From NCBI RefSeq assembly GCF_030384665.1, contig NC_083678.1:1-64000 (forward strand): DNA of 64,000 nt, written 5' to 3'. The stretch comes from Lodderomyces elongisporus (taxonomy: Eukaryota > Ascomycota > Pichiomycetes > Serinales > Debaryomycetaceae). Below, piece after piece: positions 40,146 through 51,300 of the stretch. The translations under genes were made by a program, and so were the position numbers. The stretch's first letter is position 1. Each line of letters starts with the position of its first letter. Under the pieces are notes generated by a model, which did no database searches, was not told the DNA's origin, and saw only the letters and a program-made list of their open reading frames with translations.

Positions 40146-42236
40146 ATGAGTGTGGATACTGACAACAGAAAGAGGCTGCTTGACTCTGAGCCAATAGACT
40201 CACTGAAAAGACTGAAGAAGGCTCTTGATGAGTTGAGTACTGAGGGTCCGTTGACCCAAGCAGACGTTGTATATTTCAAAAAAGAGGCTATTTGGCGACA
40301 AATGATTTCTTATAAGCAACAGGTTCTCAAGCTCAAAGGTGAAGTCAAAAGATTATCACGAGATTGTGAGAGTCTGAAGCATATAGTAACTGTATTGACA
40401 GCATGGTACGATGAAATTTTACTGCTATTCGATGAATTAGGTGACGACGATGGGATTTTGGTTGCCTTTGACGACTCTGAAAATTCCAACATTAAAGTTG
40501 ATGAGAAGTTGCAAAATATCAGGACAAAATTGTCTAGAGCAATCTCGCTGAAAAACATTGGCTCTTTAGACCTGGCAAAATTGCAGGAGCTTAGCTTGCT
40601 CAAAAGCCAGAATCAGATTCTAGCGAAGGATAATGTTGCACTCTCCGATAAGATTATAAATCTAGAGTCTGAGTTGCAGGAACTACTTCACGACCAAGAA
40701 CGAGATCGATCAGTTACGTTGAAGAGAGTTGATGATAGCAGAAAGGAGGTTAATAGTTTGGAGCAACAAGAAAAAGGCAAAGTAAAAGTCGAGTCCCAGA
40801 CGCCACAACCATCTGCAAATGAAATCAACGGCCATGCCAATGTCAATTCCAATGGAAATGGCAATGGCAATGGCAATGGCAGTGGTGTTAATAATGGTAA
40901 AGACAGTAATCTTGTTGACTCTGAAGAATTGGATAAACTTCGCTTAGAGATTGAAGAACTTAAATCGTCAAATGATTTATTGGGCGAACAGGTTTCTGAG
41001 TTGACCAACACCAACCAAACGTTACTACAAAATGTCAACAGTTTAGAGAGTAAGTTGCATAACTTGGATGAAAAGGATATTCAAGAGAATCTCATCTATA
41101 AGAAAATTGTTAAGAACAATCAATCGTTGCAGGACCAAATCAGCAAAGTCAATAAACTTAATGCCTTGAATGTCTCAAAACTAAGCGAGCTTGAGGAGAA
41201 ACAAAATGAAGTTAAGAAGCTTGTTGAATCTGAATTGATAAAGGAAAATGAAGCTTTAAAACAGCAAATGAGCAAGAATGAGCAAGATCTTATAAGAGTG
41301 CGTACAACACGAGATGAGCTATTGGCCAAGAACACGATCTTGACAAAGCAAGTTGAAGAGCAAAAGACAACGCAAGCACTTCTTGAATTGAATGAAACAT
41401 ATTCAAAGAGGATTGAAGAACTCACCAAGGATAAATTTAACTTGGATGCTCTGGAAAGTGAAAAGATTGATTTGCTAACCAATGAAATCAAGGAGATTGA
41501 AAGTGCTTTTAAGCAAACAAGGGAGTTGACTATAAAGAAATTGTCTTCACAGGTGGATCATGAGAGTCAAGTCAAGAAACTTGTGATTGAAAAAAACAAG
41601 GCTGATCAAAAATACTTTGCTTCGATGAGACTAAAAGACTCACTTACAAATGAGAATAAGGTGTTGAAGCAACAAGTGGGCAAATCGCAGGAAATGATCA
41701 AGAGTCTTTCTGAGTTGGAGACAAACTATTTGGGCAAAATCGATGTATTGACAAAATCATTAACGGACTATAAGATCATCAAGGAGAATGCGCTTCAGGA
41801 AAACTTTAGCTTACAGGATACTGTCAAGAACTTGAAAATTACCAATGAGACGCTTGAAGCAGATGTTGCAAGGAAAGATGACAAGATCAAGGCCATTACA
41901 TCGGAAGTTGTTGAGTTGAAGGACCAAAATAACAAGCAAGATTTGCAAATCATCAAATTGAGTAAGTCCTTGGCAAACACCGAGTCTTTATTGGTGAAGT
42001 ACAAGACAAATAATACCAATTCCATTATCCAAGCAGACGAGGAGCAATTGGAGGCGCTTAGGTCGATTGCCAAGTGTTCACTTTGTACGAAGAATTGGAA
42101 GGATACTGCCATCACCGTTTGTGGACACGTTTTTTGTTCAAGCTGTACTCAAGAGAGATTGGCTGCTAGATTAAGAAGGTGTCCTAGTTGCAACAAAGGG
42201 TTTTCATCCAACGATTTACTCACTATACACTTGTAA
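40146..42236 (+). CDS. BRE1: E3 ubiquitin ligase Bre1 for histone H2B
   Basis: With Rad6, monoubiquitinates histone H2B during transcription, a step required for H3K4 and H3K79 methylation. The 696-aa protein is almost entirely coiled coil (heptad Leu/Glu/Lys) with a short Asn/Gly low-complexity break near residue 235 (NGNGNGNGNGSG). It ends in a C3HC4 RING (about residues 643-686): CSLCTKNWKDTAITVCGHVF, then CSSCTQERLAARLRRCPSCN. The N-terminus ALDELSTEGPLTQADVVYFK, then FKKEAIWRQM, matches the Bre1 Rad6-binding region. Length agrees with S. cerevisiae Bre1 (700 aa). Confidence 0.95.
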   Translation: MSVDTDNRKRLLDSEPIDSLKRLKKALDELSTEGPLTQADVVYFKKEAIWRQMISYKQQVLKLKGEVKRLSRDCESLKHIVTVLTAWYDEILLLFDELGDDDGILVAFDDSENSNIKVDEKLQNIRTKLSRAISLKNIGSLDLAKLQELSLLKSQNQILAKDNVALSDKIINLESELQELLHDQERDRSVTLKRVDDSRKEVNSLEQQEKGKVKVESQTPQPSANEINGHANVNSNGNGNGNGNGSGVNNGKDSNLVDSEELDKLRLEIEELKSSNDLLGEQVSELTNTNQTLLQNVNSLESKLHNLDEKDIQENLIYKKIVKNNQSLQDQISKVNKLNALNVSKLSELEEKQNEVKKLVESELIKENEALKQQMSKNEQDLIRVRTTRDELLAKNTILTKQVEEQKTTQALLELNETYSKRIEELTKDKFNLDALESEKIDLLTNEIKEIESAFKQTRELTIKKLSSQVDHESQVKKLVIEKNKADQKYFASMRLKDSLTNENKVLKQQVGKSQEMIKSLSELETNYLGKIDVLTKSLTDYKIIKENALQENFSLQDTVKNLKITNETLEADVARKDDKIKAITSEVVELKDQNNKQDLQIIKLSKSLANTESLLVKYKTNNTNSIIQADEEQLEALRSIAKCSLCTKNWKDTAITVCGHVFCSSCTQERLAARLRRCPSCNKGFSSNDLLTIHL

Positions 42237-44137
42237 CCTAGATTGATTAGTACCTATGTAAATACATTTCATAGAGCATATATGTAAGAGTAAAGCCACA
42301 CTTTAATGAATTGATGATTGAGATATTTTAGTAGATACTCTTTGCAGATAAAATAGAGAGTTAGACAAAAGAATAAAAAATATGAAAAGCAAGGAAGGAC
42401 TGAAGTTTTATAATTTGCCATGCTTTGTATCCAGAAATGAAATGAAGGAGGTAAACGAAAGTATAGCGAAAGTAAAGTAGAACAAAAGTAAAGTAGAACA
42501 AAAGTAAAGTAAAATGAAAAGCAAGAGAGAAAGAGGAAATTTGCCCAAGATAAAAGACCTGCGTATAAAATACTGTGGCTATAAAGCAAATATAAATTAT
42601 AAAGGAATAAAACTGGTGATAAGAAGCAGAGAAAAAGGTACCTTATAAAATAATTACAAACACGATTATTTTGTTGTTGTTGTTTTTTTTTTTATTTGGT
42701 TTGCCAGCCAACATAGACTTTCCTACACTAATTGCAAAAATCAATTATACCACTACACCAATCTCACCAAATGTTATCTAGTAGACAAAATTAAAACTTT
42801 TTTAAATAAAGATTCATGAATATTGTTCAAGAGAGATATGACATGAACTTTTTTTTATCCAACCATTTTTACCACCAAAAAAAAAAAAATTGAAAGGCGC
42901 CTTAGATAGTTGTTCACCTTCAAACAAAGAGCTTATACATGCTATAAATTCTTACTTGCAGATATAACTAGAATTTGACCGTGACAGGTTGATGTTGTTG
43001 TTGTTGCTGTTATTTCTTTTTTGCCACTTCCACTTTATGCTATCGATACCACTGCTTTAACTCCTAGCTTTAGCCTAAGTCTTTATTTGAAACATTATCT
43101 AAGACTTGATCTCATATTCAAACTTAGCCTTAGTTTTATCTTCCACCCCCGCCCCTTCCTTTCTTTTCCACTACCCCTTTTTTTCGCCACCAGCTATCTG
43201 CTTGTTATAAAGAGCTGGAAAACATATAATTTATGCGTGGTCATGGTGCTGGCTAATAAGCTTGATGTGTGACGTGTCGCAAGTCGTGTGCAAATGTACC
43301 AAAAAAAAACAGCTGCAGATGAGGTGCCTTAAGTATGTATGTACGTGTTCAGATAACAATCTCATTTTCTCTCTCTCTCTCTCTCTCTTTGCTTTTGTTT
43401 TTTTTTTGCTGCTGCTGCTTCTTCTTCTTCCCCTGTTGCTTCTTTACTCAAAATGAGCGAGATGCGCAAAAAGTGAAGATGGACGAGAGCGAGCAGAAAA
43501 AAAGTGCACGCGTACACGAAAACCATCTGAGTATAAATAAGAGTTCATTTCCCCCGGATACGTTTTTTTTCTTCCAGAGGCGCTAATTTTTTTTTGAAAA
43601 AAAAAAGAAAAGGAAAAGGAAATAGGAAAAGGAAAGGAAACTAAAAAAGCTATAAGAGAGAACAGAAAAAGGTAAAAGGGAAAATAAATTCAAAGAATAA
43701 AAAAAAAAAGATCTTGAAGCTTCTTATCCTTTCATCCTTGTTTACTTTAAAGACAATTTACACAAAACGTCTGGGTTTACCTAATTTTTTTTTCTAATTC
43801 TTTTTTTTTATATTCTTCTACAATCATTTTATCACTTTACTATATTGTGAATACCACACTTCCATAGAGAAGTGAAAGATAAAAGAAGAAGAAAGAACAA
43901 AAAAAAGAACAACAGACCCCTTTTTTTCCGTGAAATATTGGATCCAGATCACCATCGCGTACTATTATACATAATACCCTTAGAGATACATTAACTTGTA
44001 TATTCCAAAAAGCATCACAATCCATAATTTACAAAGTACATTTTACCAAGAACCAATAGACAAATAGACTAAGACCGCGTGTGTTGTTTTTTTTAAAAAA
44101 AAAAAAAAGAAAAGAAAAAGGATTTTAATTTCACAGA
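42237..44137. other. BRE1-BDF1 intergenic region (BDF1 promoter/leader)
   Basis: A 1.9-kb spacer with AAAGTAAAGTAGAAC repeats (42470-42510), a (CT)n run (43369-43388), an ACGCGT hexamer (43508-43513) and long A- or T-rich runs just before BDF1. No convincing ORF, tRNA or spliced-leader signals. The length suggests a complex BDF1 promoter or a non-coding transcript, but nothing decides it. Confidence 0.5.
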
Positions 44138-46504
44138 ATGTCGCAAGGTATCGCTGCTGAAACACACACTCCAGTGCAAACTCCCTCTGCCGATGGGTCT
44201 ATTCACCAAGATGACAATATCAACAACAGCGGTAATGACAGTAACAACAGCAACAACAACAACGACGACAACAGCGATAAAATCAGTACAGTGCATGATA
44301 GCAAACCTTTAAATGGAGTCAAAGGGTCTATTAATGAAAATGCTGAAGAAAACTCGTCACATCAAAAGCACGAGCATGAGCCACTCTCGCCGCCAAATCC
44401 ATCGCCAACTCCAGAAAAACGTAAGCTTGAAGAAGAATCAAGTGATACAGCTGAGAAGGATGTTGTTCCTGAGGAGAAGGCTGATTCTGTAGAGCCAGAA
44501 GCGAAAAAGCAAAAAGTTGAAGAAACTGAAGCCACAGATACATCACACACAAGTGCTGGCCTTGAAACGAATGGCGCGGAATCTGTAGAAAAGTCTGCAC
44601 TGCTTTCTCCTACTGCTACTGGTCCCACTCCAGACGACGAAATAAAAGAAGAACCAAAACTAGATGAGGAGAAACCAGAGGAGAAATTTGAAGACAAATC
44701 AGAGGAGAAATCTGAAGACAAATCAGAGGAGAAATCTGAAGACAAACAAGAGGAGAAAACGGAAGAGAAACAAGAGGAAAAGTCGGAAGAGAAACAAGAG
44801 GAAAAGTCGGAAGATACCACAGAGGTACAGCAACCTCTTGAACCAGCACCAAAGCCTCCAAGTGAACCCGATATGAACAATTTACCAGAACACCCATTAC
44901 CTCCACACCAAACCAAATTTGCACTTAATACTATCAAGGCTATCAAGAGACTCAAAGATGCGGCACCATTTTTGCACCCAGTCGATACGGTGAAACTCAA
45001 TATCCCATTTTACTACAACTATATTCCTCGTCCAATGGACTTGTCAACAATTGAGAGGAAATTGAATGCAAAAGCTTATGAAGACATCTCTCAATTTGCT
45101 GATGACTTTAATCTCATGGTGGCAAATTGTAAAAAATTCAATGGTGAGACAGCTGGTATTTCTAGAATGGCAACCAATATACAGGCCCATTTTGAAAAAC
45201 ACATGCTCAATGCACCACCCAAGGAACTTCCCGTGGGAGTTGCCACACACACATCTGCCTCGTCGCCAGAGGCTGTGACCCCTACAAGCAAAAGAAGAGT
45301 TGCCGCTGAAACTAATGCGCAACACCAGCACAGAGACTCGGTGGCAGCTGCAAGGCCAAAACGTACCATCCATCCGCCCAAGTCCAAAGAATTACCATAT
45401 GATGTTCGCCCGAGGAAAAAGAAGTTTGCTGCAGAACTCAGATTCTGCGGACAAACTATTAAGGAGTTGATGTCGAAAAAGCACCAAAACTATAATTTTC
45501 CTTTCTTGGCTCCTGTTGATGCAGTTGCTCTCAACATTCCAAACTATCATGACATTGTCAAGCATCCCATGGATTTCGGAACTATTCAGTCGAAATTGAC
45601 AAACAATCAATATGAGTCGGGTGATGATTTCGAAAAAGATGTCAAACTAGTTTTCCACAACTGCTACTTGTTCAACCCTGAAGGTACAGATGTCAATATG
45701 ATGGGACACAGAATGGAGGCTGTTTTTGATAAGAAATGGGCTCAGAAACCTATTCCTGAACCAACTCCACCACCATCTGATCATAGTGATGTTGAAGATA
45801 TCGTGAGTGAAGAGGAAGAGGAGGTTAGCGAGGCTATGCTTTCCGAAGTGCCTGCAATCCAATTCCTTGAAAATCAATTGACCAGAATGAAGAAGGAGTT
45901 GGATGAGTTGAAGAAAGAGCATTTGAAGAAATTGCGCGAGCAACAAGCAGCAAGAAGGAAACGGAAGAGAGCACAATCAGTTTCCAAACGTGGTTCAAAA
46001 TCGAAAAAGGGCCATAAGGAATCTTCACATTCAAGCTCGAACCACAATAGTCATCACCGTCATCAAGTGAAATTGACTCCTCCACAACCGGTTGTGACTT
46101 ATGAAATGAAAAAGCAAGTTTCAGAAATGGTTCCAAACTTATCGGACAAAAAATTGAACGCTTTGATCAAAATCATCCAAGACGACGTGCAAATAAGTAA
46201 TGATGACGAAGTTGAATTGGATATGGACCAATTGGGAGACTCAACTGTTTTGAAACTTTACGACTTTTTATTTGGAGAAAAGGCTACACAAAAGTCATCA
46301 TTGCAACAACAACACAAGAAGAGACTGAACAAGGCCAGCGCAAATTTGGATGAGTTGGCACACCTTAGATCGCAGTTGGCATTATTTGACGAGGGCAACG
46401 GTCATTCTGCTGAGCATCAATTGGAAAACAATGGATTTATGAGTATAACCCATGAAGAAAGTTCCGATGATGCAGCTTCATCGGAAAGTTCTGAAGAAGA
46501 GTAA
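44138..46504 (+). CDS. BDF1: BET-family double-bromodomain protein Bdf1
   Basis: Reads acetylated histone H4 and links TFIID and SWR1 to promoters. The 788-aa protein has an acidic N-terminus with EEKSEDK/EEKQEEK repeats (about residues 170-230). Bromodomain 1 (about 260-355) has HPVDTVKLNIPFYYNYIPRP and the acetyl-lysine Asn in NCKKFNG. Bromodomain 2 (about 433-535) has APVDAVALNIPNYHDIVKHP and NCYLFNPEG. A coiled basic segment (MKKELDELKKEHLKK) and a NET domain (about 654-712, EMVPNLSDKKLNALIKIIQD) follow, then an acidic Ser-rich tail ESSDDAASSESSEEE. The domain order is the BET order, and the frame is intact. Fungi of this group usually have a single Bdf gene. Confidence 0.96.
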   Translation: MSQGIAAETHTPVQTPSADGSIHQDDNINNSGNDSNNSNNNNDDNSDKISTVHDSKPLNGVKGSINENAEENSSHQKHEHEPLSPPNPSPTPEKRKLEEESSDTAEKDVVPEEKADSVEPEAKKQKVEETEATDTSHTSAGLETNGAESVEKSALLSPTATGPTPDDEIKEEPKLDEEKPEEKFEDKSEEKSEDKSEEKSEDKQEEKTEEKQEEKSEEKQEEKSEDTTEVQQPLEPAPKPPSEPDMNNLPEHPLPPHQTKFALNTIKAIKRLKDAAPFLHPVDTVKLNIPFYYNYIPRPMDLSTIERKLNAKAYEDISQFADDFNLMVANCKKFNGETAGISRMATNIQAHFEKHMLNAPPKELPVGVATHTSASSPEAVTPTSKRRVAAETNAQHQHRDSVAAARPKRTIHPPKSKELPYDVRPRKKKFAAELRFCGQTIKELMSKKHQNYNFPFLAPVDAVALNIPNYHDIVKHPMDFGTIQSKLTNNQYESGDDFEKDVKLVFHNCYLFNPEGTDVNMMGHRMEAVFDKKWAQKPIPEPTPPPSDHSDVEDIVSEEEEEVSEAMLSEVPAIQFLENQLTRMKKELDELKKEHLKKLREQQAARRKRKRAQSVSKRGSKSKKGHKESSHSSSNHNSHHRHQVKLTPPQPVVTYEMKKQVSEMVPNLSDKKLNALIKIIQDDVQISNDDEVELDMDQLGDSTVLKLYDFLFGEKATQKSSLQQQHKKRLNKASANLDELAHLRSQLALFDEGNGHSAEHQLENNGFMSITHEESSDDAASSESSEEE

Positions 46505-47118
46505 ATATTCAGCTACTTCTTTTTTTTTTCACGTACGTCTGTGCATTTACAAGTTTGTAAATAGGCGTACTATTTTTTTTCTCTCACACTCTTTCTTATC
46601 ATTTGCACATTAACTTCTGCTTCATTATATTATGTATTATTAACCAAAATTATTCACAAAAAAAAATCTATTGCTGACCGTTGTATATAGTCTGCGCATC
46701 TGAGTAAATCATAATCATGACTGTATTTGCGTTATTTTATTTTTTTTTTATATATCTTTCAAGTATTTGTCTTGCTCTGTATCTCGTTATCTCGTACTCT
46801 TGTAATCCTTATTCTCCGAACTCATTCGTCAAGATTATTTTGGTGGTGCCTTTGCTGTTTTACTTATATTTCAATCGTTTTTTTTTTCTGTATCTATAAT
46901 TATACGTTGTGGAAAATACTAGATAAGGGAAACGAATAAAGTCTAACCCAAAAAGAAGAATAAAAAAGAAGAATAAAAAATAAATAAAAAAAAGAAATAA
47001 AAAGAAATAAAAAATATTTTGAAAGGAAAAAAAATAAAAAAAAAAACTCTCTCATCAAACCTTTGCAACCAAAATACCCTTTTCCTTTTCAATAACTCAT
47101 TCAAAATACTTTTACCCA
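46505..47118. other. BDF1-DUS4 spacer
   Basis: A 614-bp AT-rich spacer with BDF1 3'UTR sequence and AAGAAATAAAAAG-type runs before DUS4. No gene recognised; short open frames here are Phe/Leu/Tyr-rich noise. Confidence 0.55.
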
Positions 47119-48147
47119 ATGCCAGTTCCCTCCGCGGTGCCAAATAGACCTAGGGAAAATAGGCCGACTGAGATTATCAAAAGGTGTAATGCAGAAGGAC
47201 GACGAGCACATGTGGCAGGCCCCATGGTCCGATACTCGAAGCTTCCATTTCGTGAACTTTGTCGTTTTTACAACGTAGACATCATCTATACACCAATGAT
47301 TTTGGCTCGTGAGTTTGTACGAAACGAAATGGCGCGATACTCCGATTTTACTACAAATGACAAGGACACATGTGTTATTGTACAAGTCGGTGTTAATAAT
47401 GTTGAAGATTTCATGAAGTTTATTGAAATGATCCACCCATATGTTGATGGTATTGGAATCAACTGTGGGTGTCCTATTAGAGACCAGATCAGGGAAGGCA
47501 TAGGTGCGGCATTAATGAGTGAACCTGATTTAGTTGCAGAGATGATTGCGACGGCAAAGAAACAATACGGAGACTCCATTTGTATAGATACTAAAATACG
47601 TATCCACAATGACTTATCGGAAACCATTGAGTTTGTGAAGAAAGTCGAAGCTGCAGGTACGGATATCATCACAATACACGGAAGAACCAAAACCACTCGA
47701 TCTTCCATTCCGGTTAATTTGGATGCCATCAAGCTTGTGAGAAGCCACATCACTAAAGTGCCTGTCATTGCCAATGGAGACTGTTTTACATTAGAGGATT
47801 GTGAGCGTATTGCAGATTACACTGGAGTAAATGGCGTTATGTCTGCAAGAGGGATATTAGCCAACCCAGCCTTGTTTCAAGGGTTCAACCAAACACCTTG
47901 GAGTGCAGTTGAAGTGTTTATGCACTTGACTACTTGTTACGGCCTTCCATACAAGCTCTCTCAGCATCATGTGGCACAAATGATGGAGAATATGCTGATA
48001 CCGAGGAAAGTCATTAAAGAAGTTAATGAGTCGAAAACAATGATTGATATGATTGATACATTAGACAAGTATTTCTATTTAAAAAGAAAAGGTGAAAAGG
48101 GTTTTGCCACCGCTATAGAACCTGCTTGGAAGGAACAACCTTTGTAA
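47119..48147 (+). CDS. DUS4: tRNA-dihydrouridine synthase Dus4
   Basis: An FMN- and NADPH-dependent enzyme reducing uridines (positions 20a/20b in yeast) in tRNA D-loops. The 342-aa protein has the Dus fold: VAGPMVRYSKLPFRELCRFY at the N-terminus, YTPMILA, INCGCPIRDQIREGIGAALM containing the catalytic Cys, TKIRIHNDLSETIEFVKKVE, TIHGRTKTTRS, IANGDC and VMSARGILANPALFQG. The AGPMVRYSKL start and compact length point to the Dus4 subgroup rather than Dus1-3. It converges with SMC4, with 171 bp between stops. Confidence 0.93.
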   Translation: MPVPSAVPNRPRENRPTEIIKRCNAEGRRAHVAGPMVRYSKLPFRELCRFYNVDIIYTPMILAREFVRNEMARYSDFTTNDKDTCVIVQVGVNNVEDFMKFIEMIHPYVDGIGINCGCPIRDQIREGIGAALMSEPDLVAEMIATAKKQYGDSICIDTKIRIHNDLSETIEFVKKVEAAGTDIITIHGRTKTTRSSIPVNLDAIKLVRSHITKVPVIANGDCFTLEDCERIADYTGVNGVMSARGILANPALFQGFNQTPWSAVEVFMHLTTCYGLPYKLSQHHVAQMMENMLIPRKVIKEVNESKTMIDMIDTLDKYFYLKRKGEKGFATAIEPAWKEQPL

Positions 48148-48318
48148 TGATAAGTTATCAAGAGAGAATTAGTGATGGAGGAAAATGGAGACATAAAGGA
48201 AGCGACGAAACTAAGAGAAAAGAAACTAAAAGATATACAAAGACAATAATTAAAAGGAATGAAATTCTAGAGCAACACTTTCACGTTGACTCATTTCTTC
48301 TTCTTTTTCTTTTTCCCT

Positions 48319-51300
48319 CTATTCTATATCCTCCAATTCGATGTTCAATATGGGAACACTTTTGGTTTTATTTTCATATTTGAAAATTCCAATGAGCTTT
48401 TGCGCCAACTCAAACATATTGTTTCGCAACGAAATCACAATAAACTGTGCATTCTTTGTTCTTTCCTTTATGTAGTTGGCGACAATTGACACATTTCGGA
48501 AATCCAATGCCGCATCGATCTCGTCCATCACATAGAGCGGGGTAGGCTTATACTTGTGCAAAGCAAATACCAATGCCAAGGAACTCAATGTCTTTTCACC
48601 ACCTGACAAATTGGAAATGTTCCTCCATGATTTCTTTGGAGGCATAACACTAAACAAAATACCCTCTGAGAATGGATCTAAACTGTCCACCAATTCCAAT
48701 TCTGCATTTCCTCCCATAGTAATCATTCGATACATCTCTTTTAGTGTCATTGATATAGTACTAAAACCAACCATAAATTCGTCCAATCTTTTCCTTTTCA
48801 AGTCCTCGCAATAATCTCTTTTTTCATCCCGCTCCTCTACTGCTCGGTTCAAATCCTCTCTTCTTTCATTGTATTCGCGAATCTTAACCCCATATTCTTT
48901 CAAGATCTCAATATCGACTTGAATTGTGGACATGTATTTCTCAATCTCTTCAATCTCCGACTCGACTGCATCCAAATCAATATCATCTATTTCGACATCT
49001 GTTAATTTATCCTGATCAGACGCAATATACCTCGCCTGTTCTTCTTCGTCAAGCCAATACACATAAGGCGTGGCATCCCTAAACTCTATCGATTGGAAAG
49101 CCTTTTCGCACTCCTTCATCGAATAAACTATCTTTCTTAAAATACCATTAATTTTCTCCAATTGGTTATTTGTTTCCACTTCGTATTGTTTAAACGCAGA
49201 AATTTCTTCTTCCTTTTCTTCCAATGCAACACGCAAAACTTCCAACTGTTCATCCTTGTCAATCTTCTCTTGCTCAACGGCATGAATCTTTTCTTCTAAT
49301 GAATGTATCTGAGAAACAATCTCTTTGTGTGAGCTCTTCAAATCTTCAAGTGCATTTTCAAACTCTTTAATCTCACATTCAGCCTGTTCAATCAGTCGTT
49401 GATGTCGCAGAATATCGCTTTCCAATTTCTTTACTGCAATTCGGTCGCCACTGGTCTTTTCGTTTATTATGGAAATTTGTTTCTTGATGGAATCAACCTT
49501 GGAATTTTGAACCTTCAATTCTACACCACCAGCCTCCATAATCTTCTGTTCCAATTCAGACATTCGAAATTCAGATTCTGCCATCTCCTCTTTAAGTCTA
49601 AGTTTTTCGCGTTTCAATTTTTCCAATTGGTCCTTCTTTTCTAAAATTTGACTTTCAAATGGATTGTTTATTTCCATTTCTTCTTGTTCAACAATCAAAC
49701 TCTTACGGAGCTCAGAAACATCCTTCATCTCAGACGCTAGACCAGCTATGTCCAATTTTAATCTATCCAACGCAAGTCTTGTCTCTGGCTCCAAAGCCTT
49801 GACTTTCTTGAGAGCAGCTATACTTTCATTGTATTCCCGATTGGTTTCTTCGAGCTGTTCCTCCATTTCTCTCAATTTGGAACGCATCTGCTCTATGTCC
49901 AGCTCATCAACGTCTTCTTCGCGACTTTGAGCACGTTCGGCAGAAGATAGTTTCATGGCACCTCTTTGGACGTAGTTACCACCTCCAGACATTGTTCCAA
50001 AAGTATCAATAACCTTACCATCCAAAGTCACCACTTTCCATCGACGAGCTCCATAAGCCACTGCTTTCGCTTCATTTAAATTCGGCGCAACTAAAGTATT
50101 GAACATCTTGCTGAAAAACGCTGGTGCAAATTTTGAATTACTGGGCTTGATCAAATCAAAAAGTCTCTTTATCCGTGCTGGGTCTCCTGGAACCTGGATT
50201 GGAGATAAGTCAAATTTACTCAACTTGTCAAGACAAATGAAATTAGCGTATCCTAACCTGTTTTTTCGGAGATAATCGATGCAAGCTTGTGCAGTTTCAA
50301 CAGTTTCAACAACCATTGAATCCAATCCTGGTGCTGCGGTCGATATGGCCACGTCGTATTTCTCATCAATGGTACCCAAATCTCCCAATCTACCGTAAAA
50401 GCCTTCGATTCTACCCGACTTGCCCAATTTGGTTAATGCAGCCAACACGCTATTTTTGTTATCACGAGCTTGCATTATAGCCAATGAGTCCTGAAGTTTA
50501 TTCCTTTGTTTGGTTATCTGTTGTTTCATCTTTTCCAAAACAGATTTGAGCATGTTAACCTGCTCTTCTCCCAATGCACATTGCTCCTCGATCTTTTCCA
50601 AATCACTTTCTTTCTCCATATACTCAGCTTCTTTTGCCTTTCCTTCAGTCTTGATTTGCCGAAGTCTTTGCTTGCTATTTTCCAATTGTGTCTTTTTAGC
50701 ATTCATCTGTGATTCCAAAAGTTCAATATTCGATTGAAGAAGTTGCGAGTTGTTTTCATTTTCCTTTAAGGCCGTGGTCCATGGTTCCATTTGCTTGCGC
50801 AATGACTCTACTTCCTGGGTGAACCCCGAAGTTCGCTCAGTAAGGTTTTCTCTCATTCGCATCAATTTCTCTTCTTCTTCTGCAAACTTCACATTCAAAG
50901 CATCAATTTCAATCGTGTATTGCGAAGATGAGTTTGAATAAGTTGCAAGGCTCTGTTTAGCGTTATTCAACGAATGCGTCAGTGCATTTTTAGCCTTTTG
51001 CGCTTTCTTCAACTTGGTTTCCATACTCTTGGTTTTTTCTTCAAATGAGACATTTTGTTTGTTCAAATCTTTCTTTTCCTTGTTTAACTTGTCAATTTTA
51101 GCCAATAAAGTCTTCACTTCCCCTTTGACTTCTTTTTGCTTCTTTGTATCAGCCTCAATTAGTGCAAGCACTTCCCTGTTGGAGTCCCTTTTTTCCTCGA
51201 GCTTTTTAGAAAGCTCACTCACCTCTTCTTCCTTAGCAGCAATTTGACCCTGGTACACACGTGCTTTTGATTGATACTTTAATCCTTTTAATGTACTTAG